A stretch of 64,000 bases of DNA, taken from assembly GCF_030271165.1 (NCBI RefSeq), contig NZ_JASSZH010000009.1, positions 248,001 through 312,000 of the forward strand, written 5' to 3'. The first letter of the stretch is position 1, and every line of letters starts with the position of its first letter. This document shows positions 45,514 through 54,786 of this stretch, in pieces. The notes under the pieces are model-generated. The model ran no database searches, was not told where the DNA came from, and saw nothing but the letters and a program-made list of their open reading frames with translations. The position numbers and the translations under genes are program-made. Origin of the DNA: Psychromicrobium xiongbiense. Its GTDB lineage: Bacteria > Actinomycetota > Actinomycetes > Actinomycetales > Micrococcaceae.

Positions 45514-45546
45514 GATCAGTTATAGTCAAATTGACTTTAACTGATC
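45514..45546. promoter_or_regulatory. NrtR operator: near-perfect 33-bp palindrome
   Basis: GATCAGTTATAGTCAA (45514-45529) mirrors TTGACTTTAACTGATC (45531-45546) with a single mismatch across 16-nt arms. It lies 34 nt upstream of the nrtR start. The core AGTCAAATTGACT resembles NrtR sites of actinobacteria. It may also control the divergent hydrolase gene at 45649. Confidence 0.85.
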
Positions 45547-45648
45547 TTAGTGCCCACCTCTTCCCCCACCAAATCCACGCCGCCGGGATCACCAAATTCT
45601 CCCTATGCGTCCTGCTGGGAATGCGTCATAGTGGGGAGTGGAGGTCTT

Positions 45649-46467
45649 ATGTCGCACATACATTCCGTGGAGGGCCGCCAATCCCGGCTGGGCATCCAGC
45701 ACTTCGGTCCGATCTCAGGGCGCCCGGTCCTGCTGATCCATGGTTTTGCCTCCTCCACCGAGCTGAACTGGGTGCAGACCGGCTGGACTGCTGCGCTGGC
45801 TGAGGGGAGGCGGCGAGTGGTCGCCGTCGACCTTCCCGGACATGGCGCCACCCCAGCCCCGGAAGAGCTGGACGAGTACACACCCAGCCGAATCCGTGCC
45901 GAGATCCTGCAGGTGCTGGCCGACGAGCGGGTTGTCCCGCTGACCGGGGCACCGGATAGCGGCGTCGACCTGATCGGCTACTCGCTGGGCGCCCGACTGG
46001 CCTGGGAGTTCGGTGCAGCTCAGCCGGAACTGGTCCATCGGATGGTTCTGGGCGGCCCATCCGCGGCCGATCCGCTGGCCGATTTCGACCTGCCGGCCGT
46101 CGAGCGGCAGCTCTCCGAAGGGGGCGAGATTGACGATCCGAGCACGGCAGAACTTCTGCGGATGGCCAGACTGGTTCCCGGGAATGACATGTTCGCTCTG
46201 CTCTCTCTGGTGCGCGCCATCAAAACCGAGCCGTTCGATGCCGCCGAGGCAGTGCCCAGGATGCCGGTGCTGATGGTGGCCGGTGAGCGGGATGAGCTGG
46301 CCACCACCATGCCACGGCTGGCTGAACTGCTGCTGCACCGTTCAGGCCACAGTGCCGATCACCTCGTGCTGCCCGGTAGGACGCACGCCAGCGCCATTAC
46401 CTCCCGGGCTTTCAAGCAGGCCGCAGTGGAGTTTCTCAGCGGCACCCTTGCCCCGGGAGCCGACTGA
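45649..46467 (+). CDS. Alpha/beta hydrolase
   Basis: A 272-residue soluble hydrolase. Oxyanion segment VLLIHGFASSTE, nucleophile elbow LIGYSLGARLAWEFG near residue 107, acid in VAGERDELAT near 215 and His in LPGRTHASAI near 247. The ATG has GGAGG 4 nt upstream. It is transcribed away from nrtR; its substrate is unknown and a link to NAD metabolism is not evident. Confidence 0.9.
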   Translation: MSHIHSVEGRQSRLGIQHFGPISGRPVLLIHGFASSTELNWVQTGWTAALAEGRRRVVAVDLPGHGATPAPEELDEYTPSRIRAEILQVLADERVVPLTGAPDSGVDLIGYSLGARLAWEFGAAQPELVHRMVLGGPSAADPLADFDLPAVERQLSEGGEIDDPSTAELLRMARLVPGNDMFALLSLVRAIKTEPFDAAEAVPRMPVLMVAGERDELATTMPRLAELLLHRSGHSADHLVLPGRTHASAITSRAFKQAAVEFLSGTLAPGAD

Positions 46468-46506
46468 ACCGCGACGCACCGAGAGTGTCGATTGCCGCTG
46501 TGTGCG

Positions 46507-46563
46507 GGCTGAGTGGGAATACACTTCACTCCATCACCAGATGTGTTCACTTCCCACTCAGCC
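46507..46563. repeat. 13-bp perfect inverted repeat upstream of the kinase gene
   Basis: GGCTGAGTGGGAA (46507-46519) and TTCCCACTCAGCC (46551-46563) pair perfectly; ACAC (46521-) and GTGT inside extend the stem with a bulge. The right arm ends 3 nt before the AGGA of the kinase ribosome site. It may terminate the hydrolase transcript or act in the kinase 5' leader. Confidence 0.7.
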
Positions 46564-46575
46564 ATGAGGAACGCA

Positions 46576-47403
46576 ATGGACTTTCCTGCGAGCGCTCAGC
46601 CTCTTCACCATCGCTATCGACTCGGTGACCGACTCGGCGCGGGTGCCTGCGCTTCGGTCTACCGCGCCGAGGACCTCACCCTGGGCCGCAGCGTCGCGGT
46701 CAAGATCTTCGGCACCGGGCAGAACTCCTATCTATCGGAGCTGTCGATTCTTGCCCGCCTCCAGCATCCGTTCCTAGTCACCCTGCTGGACGGCGGACAC
46801 TGGGATTTTGGGCTCGATGGCGTCCGGGCGTTTCTGGTGATGGAGTACCTTCCTCGGGGAGATCTGCGTGGCCTGATTCACCAGGCACCCACTGGGATGA
46901 GCGCCACCCGGGTGGCGCGGCTGGGCTGGGCCCTGAGCCAGGGGCTGGCGGCCGTGCACGCAGCCGAGGTGGTCCACCGCGACGTCAAACCCGCCAATAT
47001 CCTGATCGGGGCCGACGGCCTCCCTCAACTCTGCGATTTCGGCATCTCCCGGGCACACGATGCCGCCGAGGCCACGGTGCCCGGCCAGACCATCGGGACG
47101 GCGAGCTACCTGAGCCCGGAACAGGCTCTGGGTGAAGCGGTGCACGCAAGCGCCGATATCTACTCCCTGGGCCTGGTACTGCTGGAGTGCCTGACCGGTG
47201 CCCGGTCCTTTCCGGGCTCCGCTTTGGAGGCCTCACTGGCCCGGCTGTTCCACGATCCTGCCATTCCGGAGAGTGTGGAACCCGCCTGGAAACAGCTGGT
47301 GCGGGCGATGACGGCGCGCAACCCTGCGGACCGGCCCGGCGCTACGGAGTGCATCGGGTTACTCAGCGAACTCCAGCTCCGTCAGCCAGCCCACGTCGCC
47401 TGA
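46576..47403 (+). CDS. Soluble Ser/Thr protein kinase
   Basis: A 275-residue eukaryotic-like kinase with only the catalytic domain. Gly-rich loop GDRLGAGACASVYRAEDL near residue 18, catalytic Lys in SVAVKIFG, catalytic loop VVHRDVKPANILI near 130, DFG in LCDFGISRA near 150, and SYLSPEQALG in place of APE. No transmembrane helix, PASTA or other sensor domain follows; the frame stops shortly after the kinase fold. ATG 46576 was chosen for AGGA 6 nt upstream; ATG 46564 lies in the inverted repeat. Targets are unknown. Confidence 0.93.
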   Translation: MDFPASAQPLHHRYRLGDRLGAGACASVYRAEDLTLGRSVAVKIFGTGQNSYLSELSILARLQHPFLVTLLDGGHWDFGLDGVRAFLVMEYLPRGDLRGLIHQAPTGMSATRVARLGWALSQGLAAVHAAEVVHRDVKPANILIGADGLPQLCDFGISRAHDAAEATVPGQTIGTASYLSPEQALGEAVHASADIYSLGLVLLECLTGARSFPGSALEASLARLFHDPAIPESVEPAWKQLVRAMTARNPADRPGATECIGLLSELQLRQPAHVA

Positions 47404-47429
47404 GCCACCACCTGCCCACCGGAAACCTC

Positions 47430-48173
47430 TCAGAGCTGCGGGAACCAGGTCCTGGCCGGATTGCTCACCTCCGGCACAGCCCGTGCCGCCCGCAGTGACT
47501 CTGCCGGAGCAGCCCAGCGCACGGCATTGGCCAGGACCTTCCGGATCTGCGGCTGGTAGTACACGGGGTATTCCTGGTCGCCGGGGCTGAAGTAGAAAAT
47601 CTTGCCGCGCCCCCGCGTGTAGGTCAGCCCGGAGCGGAAAATCTCGCCACCGGCAAAGGAGGAAATGAAGACCAGATCCTCCGGCACCGGAACGTCAAAG
47701 AACTCCCCGTACATCTCCTGGTGTGGCACCACCAGCGGCTGCTCGATCCCTTCAGCAATGGGATGACTGGGTGCCACGGTCCAGACATTCTCCTGTTCGG
47801 CAGAATTGCGCCAGGCCAGCGAACAGGTGGTGCCCATGAGTTTTTTGAAAATCTTGGAGAAGTGGCCGGAGTGAAGCACCACCAGGCCCATCCCGCCGAG
47901 CACATGCCGGTGCACCCGCTCCACCACCTCGTCAGAGACGGCATCATGCGCCATATGACCCCACCACAGCAGCACATCCGTCTGGGCCAGAACCTCTTCG
48001 CTGAGTCCATGGTCGGGATCGGCCAGCGTGGCCGTGTCGATACTGGCCCCCGCCAGCTGATCACCCAGGCCCTGCGCGATGGCGCCATGGATGCCGTCCG
48101 GGTAGATCGCCGCGATCTGCGGCTGGGTGGTCTCATGAACGTTTTCATTCCAGACGACGACGCGCACGCTCAT
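47430..48173 (-). CDS. ThuA-like glutamine amidotransferase-fold protein
   Basis: A 247-residue ThuA-family protein of the class I glutamine amidotransferase-like fold. Features include [20 protein letters not shown] at the N-terminus, [11 protein letters not shown] near 70, [18 protein letters not shown] near 100 and [19 protein letters not shown] near 210. The family is linked to disaccharide (trehalose, sucrose) use, but its reaction is not settled. Its ATG overlaps the stop of the oxidoreductase gene upstream (ATGA), so the two work together. Confidence 0.93.
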   Translation of the reverse strand: MSVRVVVWNENVHETTQPQIAAIYPDGIHGAIAQGLGDQLAGASIDTATLADPDHGLSEEVLAQTDVLLWWGHMAHDAVSDEVVERVHRHVLGGMGLVVLHSGHFSKIFKKLMGTTCSLAWRNSAEQENVWTVAPSHPIAEGIEQPLVVPHQEMYGEFFDVPVPEDLVFISSFAGGEIFRSGLTYTRGRGKIFYFSPGDQEYPVYYQPQIRKVLANAVRWAAPAESLRAARAVPEVSNPARTWFPQL

Positions 48174-49270
48174 CGGGTGACCTCAACTTCCGTCCCTGCC
48201 GCAGCACTGGCGTAGCAGGCATCGATAATGACTGCTCGTTTGAGCCCTTCTGATCCGTCGTGCTGTGCCCAGGAGCTTTCGTCCCGGACGTGGGCGACGA
48301 AGTCCCGCACCACTTCAGGGTGGTTACCGTTGGCCCGCGGGGTGAGTTCCCGGTCCTGGAAATTCCCGGGTTCCCCCCGGAAGAGCTTCACCGGGACGTC
48401 CGCCAGGTAGTCCTTCACCTTCAGTTCCGCACCGCCGTCGGTGCCGTAGATCGTGATGCCGAATTCATCCCCGATGTCACGGTACGCGGCCCAGGAGGTC
48501 TCCAGTGCCAGCGAGGAGCCGTTGCTGAAGCGGATCAGCGCGCTGGCCAGGTCTTCCACCTCGTACGTCGAGCCGACGGCCGCGCGTGCACTGTCCGCAG
48601 AACCGCCGCGGCCCTGCACACCGATCTCGGAGTAGGTCACTGCGGAGACTGAGGTGACCTCGGGGTCACCGAGCAGATACAGGGCGTAGTCCAGCACGTG
48701 GACGCCGATGTCGATCAGCGGCCCGCCACCGGACATCACCTCGTTGGTGAACCAGCTGCCCATATTCGGGATCCCGGCCCGGCGCATCCACCAGGCCCGC
48801 GCGTGGTAAGGTCTGCCGAGCTCGCCGGCATCGATCGCGTCCTTGAGCACCGCGACGTCCCCGCGTCGGCGGTGATTGAAGGCGACCTCCAGCACCCGCC
48901 CGGCCGTGCGGGCAGCCTCGACCATGGCCTGGCTTTCCGTGGCGGTGCGCGCCATCGGTTTCTCGCTGAGCACATGGATGCCGGCCTCGGAGGCCGCGAT
49001 GCTCAGCGGCGCGTGCAGAAAGGTCGGAACGGCAATGCTTATCAGGTCCAGGCCGCCGGCCGCAATGAGGTCCAGACCGTCCCGGTAGAGCCGCTCGAGC
49101 TGATATTCGGCGCCCAGTTCTGCCAGAGCCGCCTCTTCCATTCCGGCGATGGCGACCAACTCCACACCCTCCATGGCCTGGTATGCCGCCATGTGCTGCT
49201 GGCCTGCCCAGCCCAGCCCGATCACACCTGCGGTGAGCGTCCGGGCAGACGGCATTGCGTCCTGTGTCAT
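48170..49270 (-). CDS. Gfo/Idh/MocA-family oxidoreductase
   Basis: NAD(P)-dependent sugar or sugar-acid dehydrogenase of 366 residues. Rossmann motif [15 protein letters not shown] near residue 15, the family EKP motif in [14 protein letters not shown] near 95, and the C-terminal domain with [16 protein letters not shown] near 185. The start ATG is 49268-49270. The ThuA gene follows with a 4-nt overlap; this pairing is common in sugar-utilisation loci. The specific sugar is unknown, and no sugar transporter is next to it. Confidence 0.93.
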   Translation of the reverse strand: MTQDAMPSARTLTAGVIGLGWAGQQHMAAYQAMEGVELVAIAGMEEAALAELGAEYQLERLYRDGLDLIAAGGLDLISIAVPTFLHAPLSIAASEAGIHVLSEKPMARTATESQAMVEAARTAGRVLEVAFNHRRRGDVAVLKDAIDAGELGRPYHARAWWMRRAGIPNMGSWFTNEVMSGGGPLIDIGVHVLDYALYLLGDPEVTSVSAVTYSEIGVQGRGGSADSARAAVGSTYEVEDLASALIRFSNGSSLALETSWAAYRDIGDEFGITIYGTDGGAELKVKDYLADVPVKLFRGEPGNFQDRELTPRANGNHPEVVRDFVAHVRDESSWAQHDGSEGLKRAVIIDACYASAAAGTEVEVTR

Positions 49271-49381
49271 GATTTCCTTCGCATCGTGGGATCGTCATCG
49301 GCCACCAATATGCCGGACCCTCTCCATCTTTTGCCAGATATGCGACATAAGTCAATGGGTGCCCACGTGACAGGCCACCGG

Positions 49382-50689
49382 TCAGGGTCGGGTGACAGGC
49401 CGCCTGACCAGAAGCGCCGTCACCAGGCCCAGCAACAACAAGGTTCCGGCGGCCAGCACCGGGACGAAGAAGGCCTCCCGGTAGCCATGGCTCTGCGCCA
49501 GAGAACCCGCCAGTGAAGCACCGAGCGCCGTTCCGGCCACAATGCCGCTGGCCAGCGCCGTCATTACTGTGCCCAGCCACCGCCGCGGTGCCACCAGACC
49601 ACCGATCGTGAAGATGGTGACCATGGTCGGACCCACTGGAATGCCCAACACCAGCAGCACCGCGATCATGGGCGGCAGGCTCTGCGGGATCAGCAGGAAC
49701 CAGGCCAGGCCGGCCATCAGTGCCGCGCACGCCACCCAACGCCACCGGGGAGCAAACCGGCTGGGCCAGAACGCCACGGACAACGCCACAAAGGCTGAGC
49801 TCAGTCCAACCAGCGAATACAGCAGTCCGGCCAGTCCTGCCCCGCCGGAACCCGCCGCAACCTGCCCGGCAAAGGCGCTCAGAGCGGTCTGCGTGCCACC
49901 GAAAAAAGTCCCCATGCAGACCATGCCCAGCACAGGCACCGCCACTTTGAGCCAGAGCAGACGCTCGTGGGGCACCCCGGGGAGCGTGGGCGTCGTCGTG
50001 CCGCCTCGTTGCATGGTGATGGCATTCACGCTCGGATGCAGGGCGAAGACGATGACCAGGGCGACCGTCAGGGCACCGGCCAGTGCCAGCGGAAGCCAGG
50101 GCGCAATCAACGAGGCCAGGAGGCCCACCAGCGCCGGGCCGAGCACGAAAGTCACCTCATCGGCAGTGCTTTCATAGGACAGTGCGGTGTCCAGCACCCG
50201 ATCCCGCTGATTCGGAGCCACTTTTCTGGCCATCGCCATCCAGCGCACTCTGGCCAGCGGACCCACCTGTGGGGAGCTCACCCCGCCCAGCCAGGCGACG
50301 ATCAATACCCCGACCGGCGCCTGGGAGATGGCGCTCTGCCCGCCCGGTACTGCCGCAGTGGAGTAGGCCAGGATCAGCAGCAGTGCCACCATGGCCGCGT
50401 TGAGCAGGGCCGCCGTAACCAGCACGGGCTTCTGCCCCATACGGTCAGCCAGAAAGCCCAGAACGGGTGCGCCCATTGCGGAACCGATACCGACGGCTCC
50501 GGCAGCAAAACCGCCGATGGCGTAGGAACCCGACACTTCCGTCAGCAGAGTGAGCACTCCCACCGTCAGCATGGCGAGCGGAAGCCGGGCAAAGAGCCCA
50601 ATGGGGAAGAAAGCTTTGCCGGACAATCCGGCGAGTTGAGAAAAACGACCACCGTGCTGCGGGGTCGGGGAGGCATCGATGCCTGTCAT
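49382..50689 (-). CDS. MFS transporter
   Basis: A 435-residue membrane protein with twelve predicted helices. The loop 2-3 signature is GFLADRMGQKPVLV near residue 75 and the second half has a matching FWPSRFAPRWRW loop. It resembles uncharacterised actinobacterial MFS proteins. ATG 50689 has GGAG 5 nt upstream. It is divergent from the SbcD-like gene and follows no obvious partner; substrate unknown. Confidence 0.88.
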   Translation of the reverse strand: MTGIDASPTPQHGGRFSQLAGLSGKAFFPIGLFARLPLAMLTVGVLTLLTEVSGSYAIGGFAAGAVGIGSAMGAPVLGFLADRMGQKPVLVTAALLNAAMVALLLILAYSTAAVPGGQSAISQAPVGVLIVAWLGGVSSPQVGPLARVRWMAMARKVAPNQRDRVLDTALSYESTADEVTFVLGPALVGLLASLIAPWLPLALAGALTVALVIVFALHPSVNAITMQRGGTTTPTLPGVPHERLLWLKVAVPVLGMVCMGTFFGGTQTALSAFAGQVAAGSGGAGLAGLLYSLVGLSSAFVALSVAFWPSRFAPRWRWVACAALMAGLAWFLLIPQSLPPMIAVLLVLGIPVGPTMVTIFTIGGLVAPRRWLGTVMTALASGIVAGTALGASLAGSLAQSHGYREAFFVPVLAAGTLLLLGLVTALLVRRPVTRP

Positions 50690-50878
50690 GGTTCTCCGGT
50701 GTGGCTGAACTGTGCATCGTCCCCCCACCCGATGCACCCAACCCAGATACTTCTCTTAGTTTAGCGGATCGTCACCGCCGACAGCCACGATGTCGGCGGC
50801 ACCACGTAGGCTCAAGGAGAACGAACCGCTACTCCCCCAGATCGCCCCAGCGAGAGCCGGAAAGGACCTGCCTCAGCC

Positions 50879-52003
50879 ATGAGATTTCTGCACACCGCTG
50901 ACTGGCAACTCGGGATGACACGCCACTTCCTGGATGCTGATGCTCAGCCGCGCTACACCGGGGCGCGTATCGATGCGATCGTGCGGATCGGCGAGGTCGC
51001 TGCGGAGGAGGACTGCGAGTTCGTTCTGGTCTGTGGCGACGTCTTTGAATCCAACGCCATCTCTCCCCGGACCATCACGCGTTCTCTGGAAGCGATGCGG
51101 TCCATCCCGATTCCGGTCTATCTGCTTCCCGGAAACCATGACCCCCTGGATGCCTCCTCGGTTTACCGCTCGGCGGCGTTTCTGAACTCCTGCCCGGACC
51201 ATGTCACGGTACTGGAATCCCCCGGGGCTCATCCGGTCCGTCCCGGCTTCGAGCTGGTCGCGGCTCCCTGGTTCTCCAAACGCCCACTGCAGGACCTGGT
51301 CGCTGCCGCAATTGAGGGGCTGGAACCGGATGGCACGGTGCGCATCGTCGCGGGCCACGGGGTGACGGAGAACCTCAACCCGGATCCGGACAATCCTGCC
51401 GTCATCGGACTTGTTCCGGTGGAGGCCGGTTTTGCGGACGGAAGCATTCACTTCCTGGCACTGGGTGACCGGCACTCCCCGACCAGCGTGGACCGCACGG
51501 GTCGTATCTGGTATTCGGGCACCCAGGAGGTCACCGACTACGACGAAATCGATCCCGGGCAGGTTCTGGTGGTGGATATCGATGCCGGGCAGCAGCCGGT
51601 GGTCACCCGTCATCAGGTGGGCCTCTGGCGCTTCTGCGATCTCTCGGAGCACCTGGATGGCTCGACGGACGTGGAGCGCCTGGCCGCACGGCTGGACGCG
51701 CTCCCAGCCAAAGATCGCACCGTCGTCCAGCTTCGCCTTCAGGGAACGCTGTCATTGGCAGAAAAAGCACAGCTTGATGCCGTCCTGGAGAGGTTCAGTG
51801 AGCTCTTCGCCTCCCTGCGGCTGTGGAAGCGACATACGAACCTGGTGGTGCGAGTGGAGGGCGAAGAACTCAGCGATCTGGGCGTGAGCGGATTTCTGGC
51901 CGATGCCGCAACGGAACTGAGCCTGACGGCGGCCGGGCCCGAGGGCGACACCGCTCAGAACGCGCTCTCTCTGCTGTACCGACTGGCGAAAGGACGATCA
52001 TGA
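50879..52003 (+). CDS. SbcD/YhaO-like DNA repair exonuclease (metallophosphoesterase subunit)
   Basis: Nuclease subunit of 374 residues. Metal motifs: FLHTADWQLGMTR near residue 3, VLVCGDVFESN near 45, LLPGNHDPLDAS near 80, VAGHGVTENL near 155 and LGDRHSPTSVD near 195, the last having DRHSP where many SbcD/Mre11 proteins have GHxH. A C-terminal capping region of about 120 residues follows. AAGGA lies 12 nt before the ATG. It overlaps the SbcC-like gene by 4 nt, so both proteins form a complex, probably for DNA end processing. Confidence 0.92.
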   Translation: MRFLHTADWQLGMTRHFLDADAQPRYTGARIDAIVRIGEVAAEEDCEFVLVCGDVFESNAISPRTITRSLEAMRSIPIPVYLLPGNHDPLDASSVYRSAAFLNSCPDHVTVLESPGAHPVRPGFELVAAPWFSKRPLQDLVAAAIEGLEPDGTVRIVAGHGVTENLNPDPDNPAVIGLVPVEAGFADGSIHFLALGDRHSPTSVDRTGRIWYSGTQEVTDYDEIDPGQVLVVDIDAGQQPVVTRHQVGLWRFCDLSEHLDGSTDVERLAARLDALPAKDRTVVQLRLQGTLSLAEKAQLDAVLERFSELFASLRLWKRHTNLVVRVEGEELSDLGVSGFLADAATELSLTAAGPEGDTAQNALSLLYRLAKGRS

Positions 52004-54651
52004 AAATCCATCGCCTGCTGGTGAGGGATTTCCGCGGAGTCTCTGAGCGGGAGATCCGTTTTCCGGACGCCGGGGTCGTCATCCTTGAAGGTGACAATGA
52101 GGTGGGCAAGAGCACCATGATCGAGGCTCTGGACCTGCTTCTGGATGAAAAAGACAGCTCCAAAAAGGCCGCGGTCCGGGATGTCCGGCCGGTGAATGCC
52201 GATGTGGGCAGCTACGTCGAGGCGGAGATCTCCTCCGGCCCATACCGCATGGTGTACGCCAAACAGTTCAACAAGGGCACCAGCACCACACTGCAGATCG
52301 TCAGCCCCACTCCGGAACACCTGGCCGGAACCGAGGCACATGAGCGGGTTGTGCAGATCCTGGATCAGACCATGGACCGCCAGCTCTGGGCTGCACTACG
52401 CATGATGCAGGCCGCCCCTCTGGCCCAGGCACGCCCTGGCGACAGTGGAACGCTCACGGCAGCACTGGATCAGGCTGCGGGAAGCACCGGGCATCATGAG
52501 GCCAACGATCCCCTGGTGGAGGCGGTGGAACGGGAGTTTCTGCAGTATTTCACCCCCACCGGCAAGCCGACCGGCGCCTACCGCGAGGCCACCCAGCGGC
52601 TCGAATCCGCCAGATCAGGCGCGGAGTTGGCAGCCGGGAACCTTGCGGAAATCACCAGCCACGTGGAGGAGCTCAATGGACTCCAGCGCAAGCTGACCGA
52701 GCTCGAATCCCAGCGCCAGGATGCGGCCACGGATCTGGCCGGGATCACCCAGGCGTTGCAGGCACTCGAGAGCCTGCAGGAACAGCATCAGGCGGTGGAA
52801 CAGTCGAGCCTGGCGGCCCAGCAGGCCGCAGAGCAGGCCATGGCAGCGCTGGCCGCCCGCCAGGAGATGGAAAACCGCTGCACCAAGCGCCGTGACGATC
52901 TGCAGAAAGCTCAGGAACAGGTCAGCGCGGCTGAAGGTGAACTGCAGCTCGCGGAGACCGGCTACCAGCAGGAACTCGAGACGACGACGCAGCTGCGCAT
53001 CGTGCTTCGCGCTACGCAGGACGCCGCCGTTCTGGCCCGTGGCGATCTGGACCACTTGCGTGCCACTGCGGACCGCAGCACGCTCGAGTCCAGGCTCACC
53101 GAGCTCACCGCAGCCTCACGCGAACTGGAGCACGTGGAAAAGGCGCTGGGCGCCAATCCGCTCACCGATGAGCTGCTCCGACAGATCGACGACGCAGATC
53201 ACGCCACGTCCCTCGCTGAAGCCCGACTTCAGGCGGCTTCCACCAGGGTGCAACTGCGTGCCCTCGGTCCAGAGGCGACAGCCCTGAGGCAGGACGACGC
53301 GGCCCTGCCGCTGGAGGCCGCGGAGTCTCACACCTTCGCTCTGGTCCGTGCAACGACGCTCACGATTCCCGGGGTGGTCGCCATCGAACTCGCTCCGGCG
53401 GAAGATTCCCGGTTCCTGCAGGATCAGGTCAGTGAAAGCACCACCCTGCTGGCCGATCTGCTTCGTCAGGCCGGAGCAGCGGACCCAGCGCAGGCACATA
53501 CCCTGCACGAAGAGCGGCGACTGCTCGAATCCAGGAAGGAAACCGCCCTCCGCGATAAACAACGACTGCGCGGCGCTCAGGAGGTCGAGGAACTGGAGGC
53601 CGAACTCCTGCTGATCACGGCCAGGCTCGAGGACTACCGGAGGCAGCGACCGCAGGCCCCCGGACTGCCCCCGGACCTGCCCAGCGCGCGGGCGCTCAGC
53701 TTAGCTGCGGACGACTCCCAGGCTGCGGCCGCCAAGGCCTGCGAGCAATCGCAGCGGGGCCTGGACGCGGCCAAAGACTCCCTCCAGCAGGCCCGGATCA
53801 ACTGGGCAACTCTGAGCTCCACGGCTGGGAGTCTGCAGGGAGAACTTGAAGCGGAGACGAGCCGCCTGGAGCGGGCGCGGGAGATCACCTCAGATGCCCA
53901 GCTCCAGACGGATGCCCAGCACACCCAGCAACTCCAGGCCGAGGCGCTGAACGAGGAAAAGCGACTGGCGGACGAGCTTCTCCGGGCAGACCTTCCGACG
54001 CTCAGCAACCGGAAAGACAACACGCTCGCCCTCATCGAGCGTCTGACCCATCAGCGGGATGACCTGGAAGAGCGGGCCCGCGATCTCAAGGCCCGGCTGG
54101 CCGTCGCGGGAAGCCAGGGACGGCAGGACGCTTATGATGCCGCACTGATCGAGTGCGAGGCCGCCGAGGAACTCCACTCTTCGCTGGACCGGCGCGCCGG
54201 GGCCGTACGTCTGCTGCACGAAACGGTCCAGAAGTACCGCACCGAGGCCAGGAAAAACTACGTCCAGCCCTTCCGGGACAGTCTGAACGGCCTGGGGTGG
54301 ATGGTTTATGGCCAGGACTTCGATGTCGAAGTGGATGGCAATCTGCACATCGTCACCCGCACTCTCGGCGGTCTGACGGTGGGCTACGAGGCACTGTCCA
54401 CTGGTGCTAAAGAGCAGTTGGGAATCATCACCCGCCTGGCCTGCGCCCTGATCGTGGATCCGGAGAATGGGGTGCCGCTCATCATCGATGACGCTCTGGG
54501 GTACTCCGATTCCGGTCGGCTGAACCGTCTGGGCAGCATGTTCGGCTCGGTCGCGCATCGCGCGCAGATCATCCTGCTCACCTGCACCCCCGACCGTTAC
54601 CGGATCGGCCATGCCACGCCGATCCTGCTGACCGCGCAGACCCGCAGCTGA
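52000..54651 (+). CDS. SbcC/YhaN-like ATPase of the SMC/Rad50 superfamily
   Basis: An 883-residue ATPase that partners the nuclease upstream. Walker A ILEGDNEVGKSTMIEALDLL near residue 30, with Asn-Glu-Val in the P-loop; long coiled-coil regions about 200-330 and 500-730; signature YEALSTGAKEQLGIITRLA near 800; Walker B-like PLIIDDALGYSDSGRL near 830, where Asp-Ala replaces Asp-Glu; final IILLTCTPDRY. No CxxC hook is seen in the coiled coil, and the protein is shorter than E. coli SbcC. These features resemble YhaN of Firmicutes more than SbcC. Likely role is DNA repair or chromosome processing. Confidence 0.9.
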   Translation: MKIHRLLVRDFRGVSEREIRFPDAGVVILEGDNEVGKSTMIEALDLLLDEKDSSKKAAVRDVRPVNADVGSYVEAEISSGPYRMVYAKQFNKGTSTTLQIVSPTPEHLAGTEAHERVVQILDQTMDRQLWAALRMMQAAPLAQARPGDSGTLTAALDQAAGSTGHHEANDPLVEAVEREFLQYFTPTGKPTGAYREATQRLESARSGAELAAGNLAEITSHVEELNGLQRKLTELESQRQDAATDLAGITQALQALESLQEQHQAVEQSSLAAQQAAEQAMAALAARQEMENRCTKRRDDLQKAQEQVSAAEGELQLAETGYQQELETTTQLRIVLRATQDAAVLARGDLDHLRATADRSTLESRLTELTAASRELEHVEKALGANPLTDELLRQIDDADHATSLAEARLQAASTRVQLRALGPEATALRQDDAALPLEAAESHTFALVRATTLTIPGVVAIELAPAEDSRFLQDQVSESTTLLADLLRQAGAADPAQAHTLHEERRLLESRKETALRDKQRLRGAQEVEELEAELLLITARLEDYRRQRPQAPGLPPDLPSARALSLAADDSQAAAAKACEQSQRGLDAAKDSLQQARINWATLSSTAGSLQGELEAETSRLERAREITSDAQLQTDAQHTQQLQAEALNEEKRLADELLRADLPTLSNRKDNTLALIERLTHQRDDLEERARDLKARLAVAGSQGRQDAYDAALIECEAAEELHSSLDRRAGAVRLLHETVQKYRTEARKNYVQPFRDSLNGLGWMVYGQDFDVEVDGNLHIVTRTLGGLTVGYEALSTGAKEQLGIITRLACALIVDPENGVPLIIDDALGYSDSGRLNRLGSMFGSVAHRAQIILLTCTPDRYRIGHATPILLTAQTRS

Positions 54652-54683
54652 GGCTGTCCGGAACCAAGGCCGTCCAGCAACAA

Positions 54684-54731
54684 AAATCTCCTGGGTGGGA
54701 CACCATCGATGGTGTCCCACCCAGGAGATTT
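54684..54731. terminator. Perfect 48-bp palindrome, bidirectional terminator
   Basis: Arms 54684-54706 and 54709-54731 are perfect reverse complements, 23 bp each, around CG. It lies 32 nt after the SbcC-like gene and 55 nt before the end of the convergent aquaporin gene. AAAAA before and TTT after the stem give weak T-runs in both directions. Confidence 0.9.
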
Positions 54732-54786
54732 CAGGGTGTTTCAGCGAATCCGCTGGCACGGACCCCTGGCATCAGGTGCCGTAGGC

